Below, one piece after another: positions 1 through 8,433 of a stretch of DNA of 64,000 nucleotides. The position numbers were made by a program, and so were the translations under genes. The notes beneath the pieces were generated by a model. The model was not told the origin of the DNA. It was given only the letters and a program-made list of their open reading frames with translations, and searched no databases. Source of the stretch: Pseudomonas putida W15Oct28 (GTDB lineage: Bacteria; Pseudomonadota; Gammaproteobacteria; Pseudomonadales; Pseudomonadaceae); the NCBI RefSeq assembly GCF_000708715.2, contig NZ_JENB01000028.1, positions 1 through 64,000 of the forward strand. Direction: 5' to 3'. Every line of letters begins with the position of its first letter. The first letter of the stretch is position 1.

Positions 1-82
1 CCACCATCCCGATTGAACCCCCGCCAATCCCCCACAGTCCACCCTACAGGCCCACCTTCCAGAGGCCTCAGAGGAGACACCC

Positions 83-376
83 ATGAAAGGTACCGCGCTT
101 TCGGCCCTGTTCGCGGCCGCCACCCTGCTGGCTTCGCCGGTGTTCGCCGCCGATGACCTCTGCACCACCAACCTGCAAAAGATCGACGACAGCATGGCCA
201 CCGCCGGCGCCACCTCCGAAGGCCTGGACAAGGCCCTCACCGAGCACGTCGACAAAGCCAAGGCCGCCCAGGCCTCGGGCGACACCAAGGAATGCATCGC
301 CATCACCAGCAAAGTGCTGGAGCGCCTGGAGAAAACCGAGAAAGGCAGCGGCAGCGGTAGTGGCGGCGGCGCGTGA
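83..376 (+). CDS. Small exported protein of unknown function
   Basis: A 97-residue protein with a clear Sec signal peptide (about residues 1-22, ending in VFAA). The mature part is mostly alpha-helical, rich in Ala, Lys and Glu, and has two cysteines, one near its N-terminus and one near residue 69, which could form a disulfide in the periplasm. The last eight residues are a Gly/Ser tail (GSGSGSGGGA). The start is supported by GAGGAG at 71-76, six bases before the ATG. It lies just upstream of ssrA on the same strand. I do not recognise a characterised family; function is unknown. Confidence 0.8.
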   Translation: MKGTALSALFAAATLLASPVFAADDLCTTNLQKIDDSMATAGATSEGLDKALTEHVDKAKAAQASGDTKECIAITSKVLERLEKTEKGSGSGSGGGA

Positions 377-402
377 GCCTGAAAGCGGGCGACAGGACCG
401 GC

Positions 403-433
403 TGTCGACGTCGCCCGCGCAATGGCGTATACT
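403..433 (+). promoter_or_regulatory. Putative ssrA promoter
   Basis: TATACT at 428-433 is a good -10 box, with a weak -35 candidate TGTCGA at 403-408. Transcription would start near 440, leaving a leader of roughly 35 bases to be removed by RNase P before the mature tmRNA 5' end at 476. This is an inference from motif matching only. Confidence 0.4.
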
Positions 434-475
434 CCACCCCACGTGCCGTAAGGTGCGTTAGCGTAACGCTAGTGT

Positions 476-874
476 GGGGCCGATTAGGATTCGACGCCGG
501 TAGCGAAACTCTAGGTGCATGCCGAGTTGGTAACAGAACTCGTAAATCCACTGTTGCAACTTTTATAGTTGCCAATGACGAAAACTACGGCGCGGAGTTC
601 AAGCTGGCTGCGTAAGCGGCCCTCTTGACCCGTTGCTTCTGGTAGCTTCGGCTCCAGCAATCACTAGGGGATGCCTGTAAACCCGAACTGATTGTCATAC
701 AGAACAGGATCGTCGCGTAGCACGTTGTGGGCGAAGTGACTAAAACTTACACAACTCATCCAAAGCACCCTGCCCGTCGGGCGGCTGCGGATTAAATCAA
801 TAGACACGGCTACGCATGTAGTACCGACAGCGGAGTACTGGCGGACGGGGGTTCAAATCCCCCCGGCTCCACCA
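476..874 (+). ncRNA. ssrA: Transfer-messenger RNA (tmRNA)
   Basis: The 5' end GGGGCCG pairs with the 3' end CGGCTCC-ACCA to form a tRNA-like acceptor stem, and GGGTTCAAATCCC near 849-863 is the T arm. The internal reading frame at 571-615 encodes the tag ANDENYGAEFKLAA followed by TAA, so the alanine resume codon is GCC at 571. The RNA is about 399 nt and rescues stalled ribosomes together with SmpB, marking the incomplete protein for proteolysis through the terminal LAA. The CCA is encoded. tmRNA 3' ends are common integration sites, but I see no integrase beside it and no second copy of the 3' end in the window. Confidence 0.97.
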
Positions 875-887
875 AATCCAAAGAAGA

Positions 888-911
888 AGACGCCCTCGGG
901 CGTCTTTTTTT
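888..911 (+). terminator. Rho-independent terminator of ssrA
   Basis: AGACGCCC (888-895) pairs with GGGCGTCT (898-905) across a two-base turn and is followed by a run of seven T residues. It lies 13 bases after the encoded CCA of ssrA. The stretch 912-1034 after it holds no gene or signal I can support. Confidence 0.9.
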
Positions 912-1034
912 GTGTCTGAATTTTGGGATCTGCTAGCCAGAGAAATCAGATTTAGCCCCTTTCTTGTAGGGCGTTTCCCAAAGATACTCCCAGCGCCTGG
1001 TTTGCGTTGCACACGCTAAATGCGGTCTCTACGG

Positions 1035-1490
1035 AAGGCACCGGCTTTGCCGGTATTCGCGGCTAAAGCCGCTCCTACAGGTATTGCATAAGCCTGAAGC
1101 CTGCGCGGTACCTGTGGGAGCGGGCGTGCCCGCGAAGAATCCAGCGCGGTAGATGGCACCGGCTGCGCCGGTGTTCGCGGGCTCGCCCGCTTCCACAGTG
1201 ATCAAGCAAACGCTTGGAGTTGAACAAGACAGTTGACCCACAGGTACTGCATAAGCCTGAAGCCTGCACAGTATTTGTGGGAGCGGGCGTGCCCGCGAAG
1301 AATCCAGCGCGGTAGATGGCACCGGCTGCGCCGGTGTTCGCGGGCTCGCCCGCTCCCACAGTGATCAAGCAAACGCTTGGAGTTGAACAAGACAGTTGCC
1401 CCCACAGGTACTGCATAAGCCTGAAGCGTGCACAGTACCTGTGGGAGCGGGTTTACCCGCGAACACGGGCGCAGCCCGTGCCATCCCGCA
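1035..1490. repeat. Tandem array of paired REP palindromes
   Basis: A unit of about 163 bases is repeated in tandem, starting at about 1078, 1241 and 1405, the last copy being partial. Each unit carries two oppositely oriented P. putida-type REP palindromes (cores CTGTGGGAGCGGGC and GCCCGCTCCCACAG), joined by conserved linkers such as ATCAAGCAAACGCTTGGAG. The array lies between the ssrA terminator and the 3' end of the TonB receptor gene. It is non-coding; reading frames across it are by-products of the repeats. Possible roles are gyrase or IHF binding or mRNA 3'-end protection, as known for REP elements. Confidence 0.9.
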
Positions 1491-1495
1491 CGGCC

Positions 1496-3889
1496 TTACC
1501 AGCTATAACTCACCTTGGCCGTAACCTCGCGCCCCGGGTTGTAGTAATTCGCCGTCCCCGACCCCACCACATGCTGCTCATCAAACAGGTTGCTGACATT
1601 CAGGGCAAGGTCTGTCCCCTTGGCAATCTTGTAGTTCAGCGCCGCGTCAAACAGCGTGGTGCCGTCGCTTTTCTTGGTGTTGGCAGCATCCATGTAATAG
1701 CCACCCACGTACCTGGCACCCAGACCAACGCTCACATCCGTGTTGGCAATGTCGTAGTAGCTCCACAGCGAAGCCGTATGCTTCGGCGCCACTGTGAATT
1801 CCTTGCCCTTGAGCGAACTGCCGTCATACAGCGCACCGCGCAGCACCTCAGTTTCCATGTAGGAATAGGCACCGATCAGGCTGAGGCTTTGCGTGACTTG
1901 CGCCTTGGCTTCCAGGTCCAGGCCACGTGCACGTGACTCGCCCACCGTCTGTTGCTCGATGATGCCGCTCGGCAGCACGACGGCGATGGTGACGTTTTCC
2001 TGGGTCAGGTCATAAACGGCAGCAGAGAACAACGCATCCATGCCCAGTGGCGAGTACTTCACGCCCACTTCGTACTGCCTGCCAGTCTGCGGCGTTACGC
2101 CAACCTGCGGAGGCGAAACCGATTCCACCATGCTCACATAAGTGGAGACTTCATCGTTCACGATGTAAGTCAGCGCGCCACGGTAGGACGTTTCAGAGAA
2201 GTTGTCGCTTTGCCTGCTCACCCCGCCGACGTACTCCGTGCTGGACAGGTCCATGGAGTCATTACGCACACCCGCTGTAGCGATCAAGCGGTCATAGAAG
2301 GACAGGTTCTGCTGCAGGAACACGGCCTTGGTGGTGGCGTCGTTCTTCTTGCGGGTATAGGGCGTTACGCCGCCCGGTACACCGGTGAACACTGGGTTGG
2401 CGATATCGATGGAGGGCGCCAGGCTGTAGACGGAGCTCTGTTTGGTGGTCGAGTCGAGGTATTCCACACCCACCAGGGTGCTGCTGTCGATGTGCTCGAA
2501 CTGGGCATCGTATTGCAGCATCAGGTTGCCGTTGAGCTGATCGGCATCGCTGTCAGTGCCGAATACATAGCGCGGGATGGTGGTACCCACCCGCGAAGCG
2601 CTGTCGCTCAGATAGACATAGCCAAAGTCATCGCTCAACTCGCTGTAGCGCAGGTTGCCGCGCAGCGTGAAGCCGTTATCGAAGTCGTGGGTGATATTGC
2701 CGCTGAGGCTGGTGCGCTCGACATCGTGGAAGTTGTAGCCGGGCTCGCCGTAGAAATCGCTGCGGTCGTATTCCTTGTCCAGTGGGTAGCCACCGCTGTT
2801 TGGCGAGCTGTTGGTCTTCAGGTAGTCGAGGATCACCGTGGCCGAAGTGAAGTCGGTAGGCGCCCAGGTCAGGCCGCCCATCACGAACCGGTTATCGTCC
2901 TGCGAGTGATCGTACTCACGGTCGCTGTTCTGCATCTTGGCAGTGAAGCGGCCCGCCAGCGTTTGTTCGTCGTTCAGGGCGTCGCCTACATCGATACCTG
3001 TCTCGGCATGGTCATAGGAGCCGTAGGTAACGTAGCCCTGGCCAAATTTCTCGAAGCGCGGCTGCTTGGTCACAAAGTTGACCGAGCCGCCTGGGTCTGC
3101 CGGGCCGAACAGGGTGGAGTTGGCGCCTCGCAGAATTTCGATGCGCTCATAGGCGAACGGGTCTTCCCGCACACCACGCATCGAGCTCAAGGTCAGGCCG
3201 TCACGGTAAGTGGTGGCCTGGAAGCCGCGAATCTGGAAGTAGTCGTTGCGGTCGTCCGAGCCGTAGAAGTCGCTGACCACACCTGGGGTGTACTGCAGCG
3301 CCTCCTCCGTAGTGCTGACGCTGCGCTGCTGCATTTCCTTGTTGGTCACCACAGACACGGAAGCTGGCGTGTTGAGGATGCTGGTCGCCACCTTGCCACC
3401 GACCCACAGCTCCTTGGCCACCACCGAGTTGGTGTCATCGTCGGCACTGGCCTTGACCTTGGCGTTGATGATGACCGGCGCCAGGCGGTAGTCCTCGGTC
3501 GCGCCCAGTTCCAGCGGGCCGGCCGGCTTTGGCTGCGGCACCACCAGGTAAGCACTCGGGCCTTGCTGCTCAGCTTGAAGCTCGGTCCCCTGCAACAACG
3601 ACGAGAGTGCCGCCGACGTACCCAGCGCACCCTGCACACCCGCCGTATTGCGGTTGGCTACGCTCTGCGCATCGAACGACAGGCTGATACCGGCCTGGCG
3701 CGCAAAATGGTCAAGCGCCGGCGCCAGTGGGCCACCAGGAATGTTCCATTGCTGGACCTGGTTGTTGTGCTCGGCGCTTGCAGCTTGCGCAAGCGCAGGC
3801 AGCGCAGAGCTGCTGACAACCAGGCCCAGGAAAGCAGCGTGCACAGCACGGCTCAATGGATGGCGCTGTGAAACCGGGGTCGAACTCAT
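1496..3889 (-). CDS. TonB-dependent ferric-siderophore receptor
   Basis: A 797-residue outer-membrane receptor for a ferric siderophore, powered by TonB-ExbBD. After the signal peptide there is a secretin/TonB short N-terminal (STN) domain (about residues 45-120, beginning near QQWNIPGGPL), then a plug domain with TPGVVSDFYG and FQIRGF, then a long beta-barrel ending in the aromatic YSW typical of outer-membrane proteins. An STN domain usually means the receptor also signals to an anti-sigma/ECF sigma pair, but no such pair is seen nearby. The start at 3889 is chosen because GGAG lies about 8 bases upstream and a signal peptide follows; a longer frame adds 28 residues without one. The exact siderophore cannot be read from the sequence; the protein resembles the FpvA/FoxA/FhuA group. 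Confidence 0.93.
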   Translation of the reverse strand: MSSTPVSQRHPLSRAVHAAFLGLVVSSSALPALAQAASAEHNNQVQQWNIPGGPLAPALDHFARQAGISLSFDAQSVANRNTAGVQGALGTSAALSSLLQGTELQAEQQGPSAYLVVPQPKPAGPLELGATEDYRLAPVIINAKVKASADDDTNSVVAKELWVGGKVATSILNTPASVSVVTNKEMQQRSVSTTEEALQYTPGVVSDFYGSDDRNDYFQIRGFQATTYRDGLTLSSMRGVREDPFAYERIEILRGANSTLFGPADPGGSVNFVTKQPRFEKFGQGYVTYGSYDHAETGIDVGDALNDEQTLAGRFTAKMQNSDREYDHSQDDNRFVMGGLTWAPTDFTSATVILDYLKTNSSPNSGGYPLDKEYDRSDFYGEPGYNFHDVERTSLSGNITHDFDNGFTLRGNLRYSELSDDFGYVYLSDSASRVGTTIPRYVFGTDSDADQLNGNLMLQYDAQFEHIDSSTLVGVEYLDSTTKQSSVYSLAPSIDIANPVFTGVPGGVTPYTRKKNDATTKAVFLQQNLSFYDRLIATAGVRNDSMDLSSTEYVGGVSRQSDNFSETSYRGALTYIVNDEVSTYVSMVESVSPPQVGVTPQTGRQYEVGVKYSPLGMDALFSAAVYDLTQENVTIAVVLPSGIIEQQTVGESRARGLDLEAKAQVTQSLSLIGAYSYMETEVLRGALYDGSSLKGKEFTVAPKHTASLWSYYDIANTDVSVGLGARYVGGYYMDAANTKKSDGTTLFDAALNYKIAKGTDLALNVSNLFDEQHVVGSGTANYYNPGREVTAKVSYSW

Positions 3890-3949
3890 TTTCTCGCTCC
3901 GTAGAGGGGTCGGCGGGCTGGCCTGTATTCCGGCCTTCTCTACAAGCCG

Positions 3950-3969
3950 AACGAGAATGAGAAAACACC
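3950..3969 (-). promoter_or_regulatory. Possible Fur box of the receptor gene
   Basis: AACGAGAATGAGAAAACACC lies about 60 bases upstream of the receptor start and contains two adjacent GAGAA(T/A)-like hexamers, partly matching the Fur consensus of GATAAT repeats. Iron regulation is expected for this receptor class, but the match is imperfect. Confidence 0.3.
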
Positions 3970-4092
3970 TCATTTATTTTCAACTGGGCGCCTGTGTCGC
4001 CTCGCAAAGCCAAATTGCGGGCAAATCTCATCGTGTCACCCTGCCTGATTCGGTACAGTCCGCAGGCTCAAGGATCTATGGAGCGTCAAGAA

Positions 4093-4863
4093 ATGGACTT
4101 CGCGGTAATCATTAGCCAAAACTGGGCAACCCTGAGCTGGTTCATCCCACTCGTCATTCTGTTACTCATCCTCAAAAGGCCCGAAACCAAGGGCTATCTC
4201 GGCGAGTTGCTGGTGCGGTATTTCGCATGGCTGAAACTGGACGAGCACACCTACCGCCGACTGCACAACATCACCCTGGACACACCGGATGGCACCACTC
4301 AGATCGACCATGTCTTCGTCTCGGTCTACGGCATCTTTGTGCTGGAAACGAAAAACATGGGGGGCTGGATTTTTGGCAGCGAGAAGCAGGCACAGTGGAC
4401 GCAGAAGCTTTATAAACGCACCTTCAAGTTCCAAAACCCATTGCGACAAAACTACAAGCACCTCAAAGCACTGGAGGCGACACTAGGCGTCAGCGCCGAA
4501 CACCTGCACTCGGTGATCACCTTTGTTGGCGACAGCACCTTCAAGACCGAAATGCCCCCCAACGTTACCCATGGCAGCAAATTCATTCGCTACATGAAGT
4601 CGTTCCAGCAACCGGTCTTCACCGAAGCCGAAGTGGATGCCATGCTGCAAGCCCTGCAAACCGGACGTCGAGCGCCCACCCTTGCGACTCATCGCGAGCA
4701 TGTGCAGAACCTCAAACGTCGTAGCGACCCAAACGCAGAACGGCAATGCCCTAAATGTGGCAATGCCCTCATTGCCAGGACCTTCAAATCAGGCGCAAAA
4801 GCGGGGCAGCAATTCTGGGGCTGCTCGGCATTTCCCAAATGCCGAACCATGCAAACTCTCTGA
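4093..4863 (+). CDS. NERD-domain membrane protein with topoisomerase zinc finger
   Basis: A 256-residue protein with an N-terminal membrane segment (about residues 5-25), then a NERD (nuclease-related) domain, then a C-terminal topoisomerase-type zinc finger with four cysteines (CPKCGN ... WGCSAFPKC). The NERD core IDHVFVSVYGIFVLETKN has the conserved Asp and Glu-x-Lys of the PD-(D/E)XK nuclease fold, so DNA binding or cleavage is plausible, though no NERD protein of this type has a firmly established role. ATG 4093 is preferred because GGAG (4080-4083) is well spaced; an ATG at 4078 is also in frame. It is divergent from the siderophore receptor and marks the left edge of the secretion locus. 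Confidence 0.8.
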   Translation: MDFAVIISQNWATLSWFIPLVILLLILKRPETKGYLGELLVRYFAWLKLDEHTYRRLHNITLDTPDGTTQIDHVFVSVYGIFVLETKNMGGWIFGSEKQAQWTQKLYKRTFKFQNPLRQNYKHLKALEATLGVSAEHLHSVITFVGDSTFKTEMPPNVTHGSKFIRYMKSFQQPVFTEAEVDAMLQALQTGRRAPTLATHREHVQNLKRRSDPNAERQCPKCGNALIARTFKSGAKAGQQFWGCSAFPKCRTMQTL

Positions 4864-5062
4864 CCGGTATCACCATTCCCGTAAACGTGTGAGCAGCTGC
4901 TACTGGTAGCCCTGCGCGGGCCGCGCTCGCATCCCGTCCGCCGACCGAATAGATGCCTAGACAGCGCCAGCCAATGTGCTGGCGCCACCCATCCCCGAGT
5001 AAACAGCCGGAAATAATGGCCAATTGCCCCAGCCTTTTCCTGGCCTTGCTCATGTCAAAAAG

Positions 5063-5091
5063 TTGATACGCCATAATTTTTGATACAGAAT
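5063..5091 (+). promoter_or_regulatory. Putative promoter of the plus-strand secretion operon
   Basis: TTGATA (5063-5068) and CAGAAT (5086-5091) are separated by 17 bases, a reasonable sigma-70 arrangement about 55 bases before the first gene. The gap 4864-5145 is AT-rich in its right half and otherwise empty. TGTCAAAA at 5053-5060 recurs in other non-coding gaps of this locus. Confidence 0.3.
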
Positions 5092-5145
5092 AAGAAACAG
5101 GATGTTTTTTAGCGTATTTCAGTATGCTTTAATCGAGTGCAGGGA

Positions 5146-5664
5146 ATGGACGAACACACAATCTCCGAAGCGGGCACACCGCCTATCGACCAGCTTGACC
5201 TCACGGCGCACGGCGTTCTAGGGCATTTTGCCAAGTCGTCGCGCAACGCCCAGCTGGTGCGTTTCCTGATGAGCATGGATCGGCTTGACCGCTGGGCTGT
5301 GGATTTCGATGAGGATGCCGCTGCGCACCAGTTCGAAACCCAGCTGCTGATGCAAGAGATCCAGGCCTTCGTCGAGGCCTACGCACTCGTCCTGCACCAG
5401 GTTCCGCAAGCCTTCACCGAGCTGTTGGCCCACCTCACCTCTTCGCGCTGCATGTACCTTATGCGGTATGTGGCACAGCGCAACGACGCATTTACCGGCG
5501 CGCTGGCACCCCTGCTGGCTGGCGACTTGTCGCAGCCCGCAGAGCTCACGGCATTTCGCCGCCGGCTGGATGCCTTCAGCAAGGCTCACCTGCTCAGCGA
5601 GATCTTCTCCGGGGAGCGGCTGCGCGAGATATCACAGATCATGGAGAGTTACGCAGATGTATGA
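5146..5664 (+). CDS. IcmW-like protein, possible type IVB effector adaptor
   Basis: A 172-residue, all-helical, acidic-leaning soluble protein with no signal or membrane segment. From memory of Legionella IcmW (about 151 residues) the two sequences look co-linear: VRFLMSMDRLDRWAVD here against VITFMESVENWTLD, then a SxR-centred helix (SSRCMYLMRYV against SGRGLRLLQAI), then LLSEIFSGERL against LLSRVFCQYRL, all at near-identical spacing. In Legionella, IcmW with IcmS binds effectors and docks on DotL. The assignment is an inference that needs profile comparison. The start is uncertain: ATG 5146 has AGGGA directly before it, and GTG 5137 is also in frame. The stop overlaps the next gene by 8 bases, so the two are probably co-translated. 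Confidence 0.55.
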   Translation: MDEHTISEAGTPPIDQLDLTAHGVLGHFAKSSRNAQLVRFLMSMDRLDRWAVDFDEDAAAHQFETQLLMQEIQAFVEAYALVLHQVPQAFTELLAHLTSSRCMYLMRYVAQRNDAFTGALAPLLAGDLSQPAELTAFRRRLDAFSKAHLLSEIFSGERLREISQIMESYADV

Positions 5665-6520
5665 CGGACGACTGAACCCTGTCGCGTTGGCGGTAGGCAA
5701 ATCTGTGGGCAAGCGCGCGGTGATGGGTGGTGTCCTGGGTGCCTGCCTATTGCTGGCCGGGCCGGCATTCGCCGCCACCAGCAGCCTGGGTTCCACGTCG
5801 AGCACGCTGCTCTCGGAGCAGAGCTCCGTAGTGGCCGAGGCCATCAAGGCCGATGCCCAGGACTGCGCCGACGGCACCAAGGAGGGGACGATCGGCGCCT
5901 CCATCAACGACGCATTGAGAATCCATACCGAACTGGCTGCGGCAACACCCAATGTCGAGTCGCTGTTCAGCGCCACGGCAGATTGCTTTGGGGGCCTGGG
6001 CAGCCTGTTCGACCTCTCCGGCTCCATCCCGAGCCTGGGCGCCATTTTCGCGGCTGCCCAGGAAGCGGTGTTGAAATATGCGCAGAAGAAGGTCTGTACC
6101 GCGGTACAGCAGGTTTCTTCGATGGTTACCACCCCTATCAACCAGGCAATCGGCAAGGTCAGCAGCGGCACTTCCCTGGGGGACCTGAACGGGCTGACCA
6201 ATGGCCTGGTCAGCAAGGGCATGAGCACACTCGACCCGGAACTGGGTAGCAGTTACCACAGTACCCCTGCCGGCTACGAGGCCACCTACACGGTCGACGT
6301 CAACCCGTTCAACTACGTGCAGACGGACTTCGGCGGCGGCACCAGCACTGGCACTGGCACTGGCACTGGCACTGGCACCACCACCGGCAGTGCAGCCGCC
6401 ACCAGCATTGTGGCGCCCGCAGCGAGCACTCCTTCTTCAAGCACTTCGAGCAGCACCAGCAGTTCCTCGTCCGGATCAGGCAGCGGGTCGTCCGGGTCGG
6501 CTGCAGGCCTGTTCAACTAA
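5657..6520 (+). CDS. Exported protein with Gly/Thr/Ser-rich C-terminus
   Basis: A 287-residue protein with a signal peptide whose hydrophobic core is VLGACLLLAGPAFA (cleavage near residue 35). The middle is helical and has three cysteines (near TADCFGG, DAQDCADG and KKVCTA). The last 80 residues are low complexity: a (GT)n run followed by Ala/Ser/Thr-rich and Ser/Gly-rich stretches, as seen in periplasmic linkers or surface-exposed tails. It is the first exported product of a five-gene plus-strand run of secretion-associated genes and overlaps the preceding gene by 8 bases. I do not recognise a named family. Confidence 0.75.
   Translation: MYDGRLNPVALAVGKSVGKRAVMGGVLGACLLLAGPAFAATSSLGSTSSTLLSEQSSVVAEAIKADAQDCADGTKEGTIGASINDALRIHTELAAATPNVESLFSATADCFGGLGSLFDLSGSIPSLGAIFAAAQEAVLKYAQKKVCTAVQQVSSMVTTPINQAIGKVSSGTSLGDLNGLTNGLVSKGMSTLDPELGSSYHSTPAGYEATYTVDVNPFNYVQTDFGGGTSTGTGTGTGTGTTTGSAAATSIVAPAASTPSSSTSSSTSSSSSGSGSGSSGSAAGLFN
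6346..6375 (+). repeat. CACTGG hexanucleotide tandem repeat inside a gene
   Basis: Five perfect copies of CACTGG encode the (Gly-Thr)n run of the exported protein at 5657-6520. Perfect in-frame hexamer repeats can change copy number by slippage and would alter the linker length without a frameshift. Confidence 0.85.
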
Positions 6521-6532
6521 AGGGGGCTGACG

Positions 6533-7288
6533 ATGAAGAAAGTCGCGGCAGTTCTGGCCGTTGGCCTTGCCTTGGGCGCTACGACGCTTCCGGCCCAGGC
6601 ACTGACCTGGGCTTCGGTGCTGACATTCATCAGTACCATGCAGAGCGAGATGAGTGCCTGGTCGGTGACCGTCAAGCAGACCGCGTTGTCCGCCAACGTA
6701 ATCTCGCAAATGGACAACGATTCGAAAAAGCAGCTTTCCAACGCCGTTGGCGCCATCGACATGTCCGACCGGGCGATGGCGGCCGTGACCTCGTTCGACT
6801 CTGCGGTGGGGCAACCGGTTACCAGCAAGTGCATTGCCCAACAGCAAGGCAAGCTGATGGTCGAAGCGGTGTCACAGCGTGACAAGGACGCAGCGCGCCT
6901 GATGGCGACCTATTCCTCCCAGCGGGTGGGCTCCAGGGCAGCGGCCGATCAGGAAACCCTGGCCATGCACCGCGACAACTACTGCAGCGTGTCCGAAGCC
7001 AGGCAGGGTATGTGCACGCTCAACGCCAACGGCATGCAGGGCTGGGATGTCGACTACGCCGGGCCGTTCAGCGAAATGACCCTGGCCCCGGAAGGCGAGA
7101 CCGCAGCGTATGCGTACACCGCAATGATCACGGATCAACGCGCGGAAGCAAACATCGACTGCACCACCGTCGCCTGCAATGTTGCCCAGTCGCAGCAACT
7201 CGCCGCCTCGGCCATGACCGCGATGGCTGCCAACTCTCTCGTAGGGCAGGTGACGGACCGTCGCGTGCCAATGCTCACAGGGCAGTGA
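6533..7288 (+). CDS. Exported secretion-locus protein, paralogue family member 1
   Basis: A 251-residue protein with a Sec signal peptide (about residues 1-23, ending LPAQA). The mature protein is helical and contains the motif NYCSVSEARQGMCTL, two cysteines nine residues apart, which is also found in modified form in the next two genes. A second cysteine pair lies in DCTTVACN near residue 205. It begins 12 bases after the previous gene and ends one base before the next, so it belongs to one operon. It is likely a periplasmic or outer-membrane-associated accessory of the type IVB system; the family has no name I can give with confidence. Confidence 0.75.
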   Translation: MKKVAAVLAVGLALGATTLPAQALTWASVLTFISTMQSEMSAWSVTVKQTALSANVISQMDNDSKKQLSNAVGAIDMSDRAMAAVTSFDSAVGQPVTSKCIAQQQGKLMVEAVSQRDKDAARLMATYSSQRVGSRAAADQETLAMHRDNYCSVSEARQGMCTLNANGMQGWDVDYAGPFSEMTLAPEGETAAYAYTAMITDQRAEANIDCTTVACNVAQSQQLAASAMTAMAANSLVGQVTDRRVPMLTGQ

Positions 7289-7289
7289 T

Positions 7290-8426
7290 ATGAATTTTCG
7301 GCTCAAGCTAGCCAGCATTGTCGTGGGTTCGACAATGCTCTCAGGTGTTTCCTACGGTGCGCTTTACGGTTTCGGCCCTGCCGAGCTTTGGACCACGGGG
7401 CAGATCACAGCGCTGTCAGGATCCGTGGGCGGCAACATCACCACGTTCGGGACGACCTTCGGTAACCAGATGACCATAAAGTTCGAGCAGATCATCTCGG
7501 CCGTGGCCGTAGCCACCAAGCAGGAGGCCCTGTCAGCGAGTGTGGTCGCGGACAACAGCAGGCAAACCGCCGAGCAACTGATCAATGCCAGCCGCGCGCA
7601 GCAACAGAACGCGGCCGCGACCAAGGCCTACCTCGACTTCAACGCAGCAACCGGCCAAGGTTTCGACCCTTGCGGCACCGTGATCAAGAACAAATCGATG
7701 GACATCGCATTCACCAGCATGGCAGCCAAGGCCAAGGCAGCTGTCGGTGAGCTGGATGCCTCCCCAGGTCGCCTGGTGGCTTCCACGGGCCAGGCGATGC
7801 AGCAACGCCTGCAAGAGCACCGCGCCAAGTTCTGTACCGCCGCAGAGGCAGACGCCGGGCTGTGCACGCTCAGTACGCTGCCCGGTGGTGACACCAACGC
7901 CGCCCTGCTGTTCGAAGCCGCGGATGCTGATTCGCTGGCTACCGAAGCGCGTACCGCCTACATCCAGCACGTGATGGGCGCGCCGGACGAAGCCCTGGCC
8001 AAGGCAGCCGGCGCTACGCCCGCCGGCGAAACCTACATGGTGCAGAAAAACCGCAAGGACTCGATGCTGTCTGTGCCAGCCTACAGCCTGTCGATGATCA
8101 ACGCAGCCAACACCCGCAGCAACGCGTTCGGCGGCAAGTCACCCAATGAAGTGCTCAAGCTGCGGGTGAACCAGTACTTCGGTGGCAAGGAAGCGCAGGA
8201 ATGGTCGGGCAACCTGGCACGCCAGACCCAACGCGGGCTGCTGGTGGAGGCGGCCAAGATGGGCGGCCTCGAAGTCTGGATTCATCAGCAGCAGTACGAG
8301 CAGAACCAACGGCTGCTCGCCAACCTGGCAACGCTGGTAATCGCCTCCGCTGACGGCCTGGAGGCCCCACTGGAAGCGCGCTACCAGAAAGTGTTGTCTG
8401 AAACAGCAGCGCAGTCGGTACAGTGA
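7290..8426 (+). CDS. Exported secretion-locus protein, paralogue family member 2
   Basis: A 378-residue protein with an N-terminal hydrophobic segment (residues 6-24), probably a signal peptide. The mature part begins with a Gly/Thr-rich stretch, then a long helical region with many Gln and Ala residues (coiled-coil-like), then the family motif KFCTAAEADAGLCTLSTLPG near residue 185, then a second helical domain with YQKVLS at the end. The same order of segments is seen in the following gene. The ATG starts one base after the stop of the preceding gene, which indicates tight coupling. Function unknown; the layout suggests a structural element of the envelope machine. Confidence 0.75.
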   Translation: MNFRLKLASIVVGSTMLSGVSYGALYGFGPAELWTTGQITALSGSVGGNITTFGTTFGNQMTIKFEQIISAVAVATKQEALSASVVADNSRQTAEQLINASRAQQQNAAATKAYLDFNAATGQGFDPCGTVIKNKSMDIAFTSMAAKAKAAVGELDASPGRLVASTGQAMQQRLQEHRAKFCTAAEADAGLCTLSTLPGGDTNAALLFEAADADSLATEARTAYIQHVMGAPDEALAKAAGATPAGETYMVQKNRKDSMLSVPAYSLSMINAANTRSNAFGGKSPNEVLKLRVNQYFGGKEAQEWSGNLARQTQRGLLVEAAKMGGLEVWIHQQQYEQNQRLLANLATLVIASADGLEAPLEARYQKVLSETAAQSVQ

Positions 8427-8433
8427 GGTGCCC

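Noticed and set aside
476..874. ssrA 3' end as attachment site of an integrated element carrying the secretion locus
   Set aside because: The locus starts about 4 kb away after a receptor and a NERD gene; no integrase is present and I found no second copy of the tmRNA end near 49-50 kb.
1035..1490. Could the repeats be a CRISPR array?
   Set aside because: Units are about 163 bases, contain paired palindromes of the REP type, and the linkers are themselves repeated; no unique spacers and no cas genes.
1952..3871. A long open frame on the plus strand opposite the siderophore receptor
   Set aside because: It mirrors the receptor gene, has no recognisable protein content and no ribosome site; high-GC coding DNA often leaves such open antisense frames.
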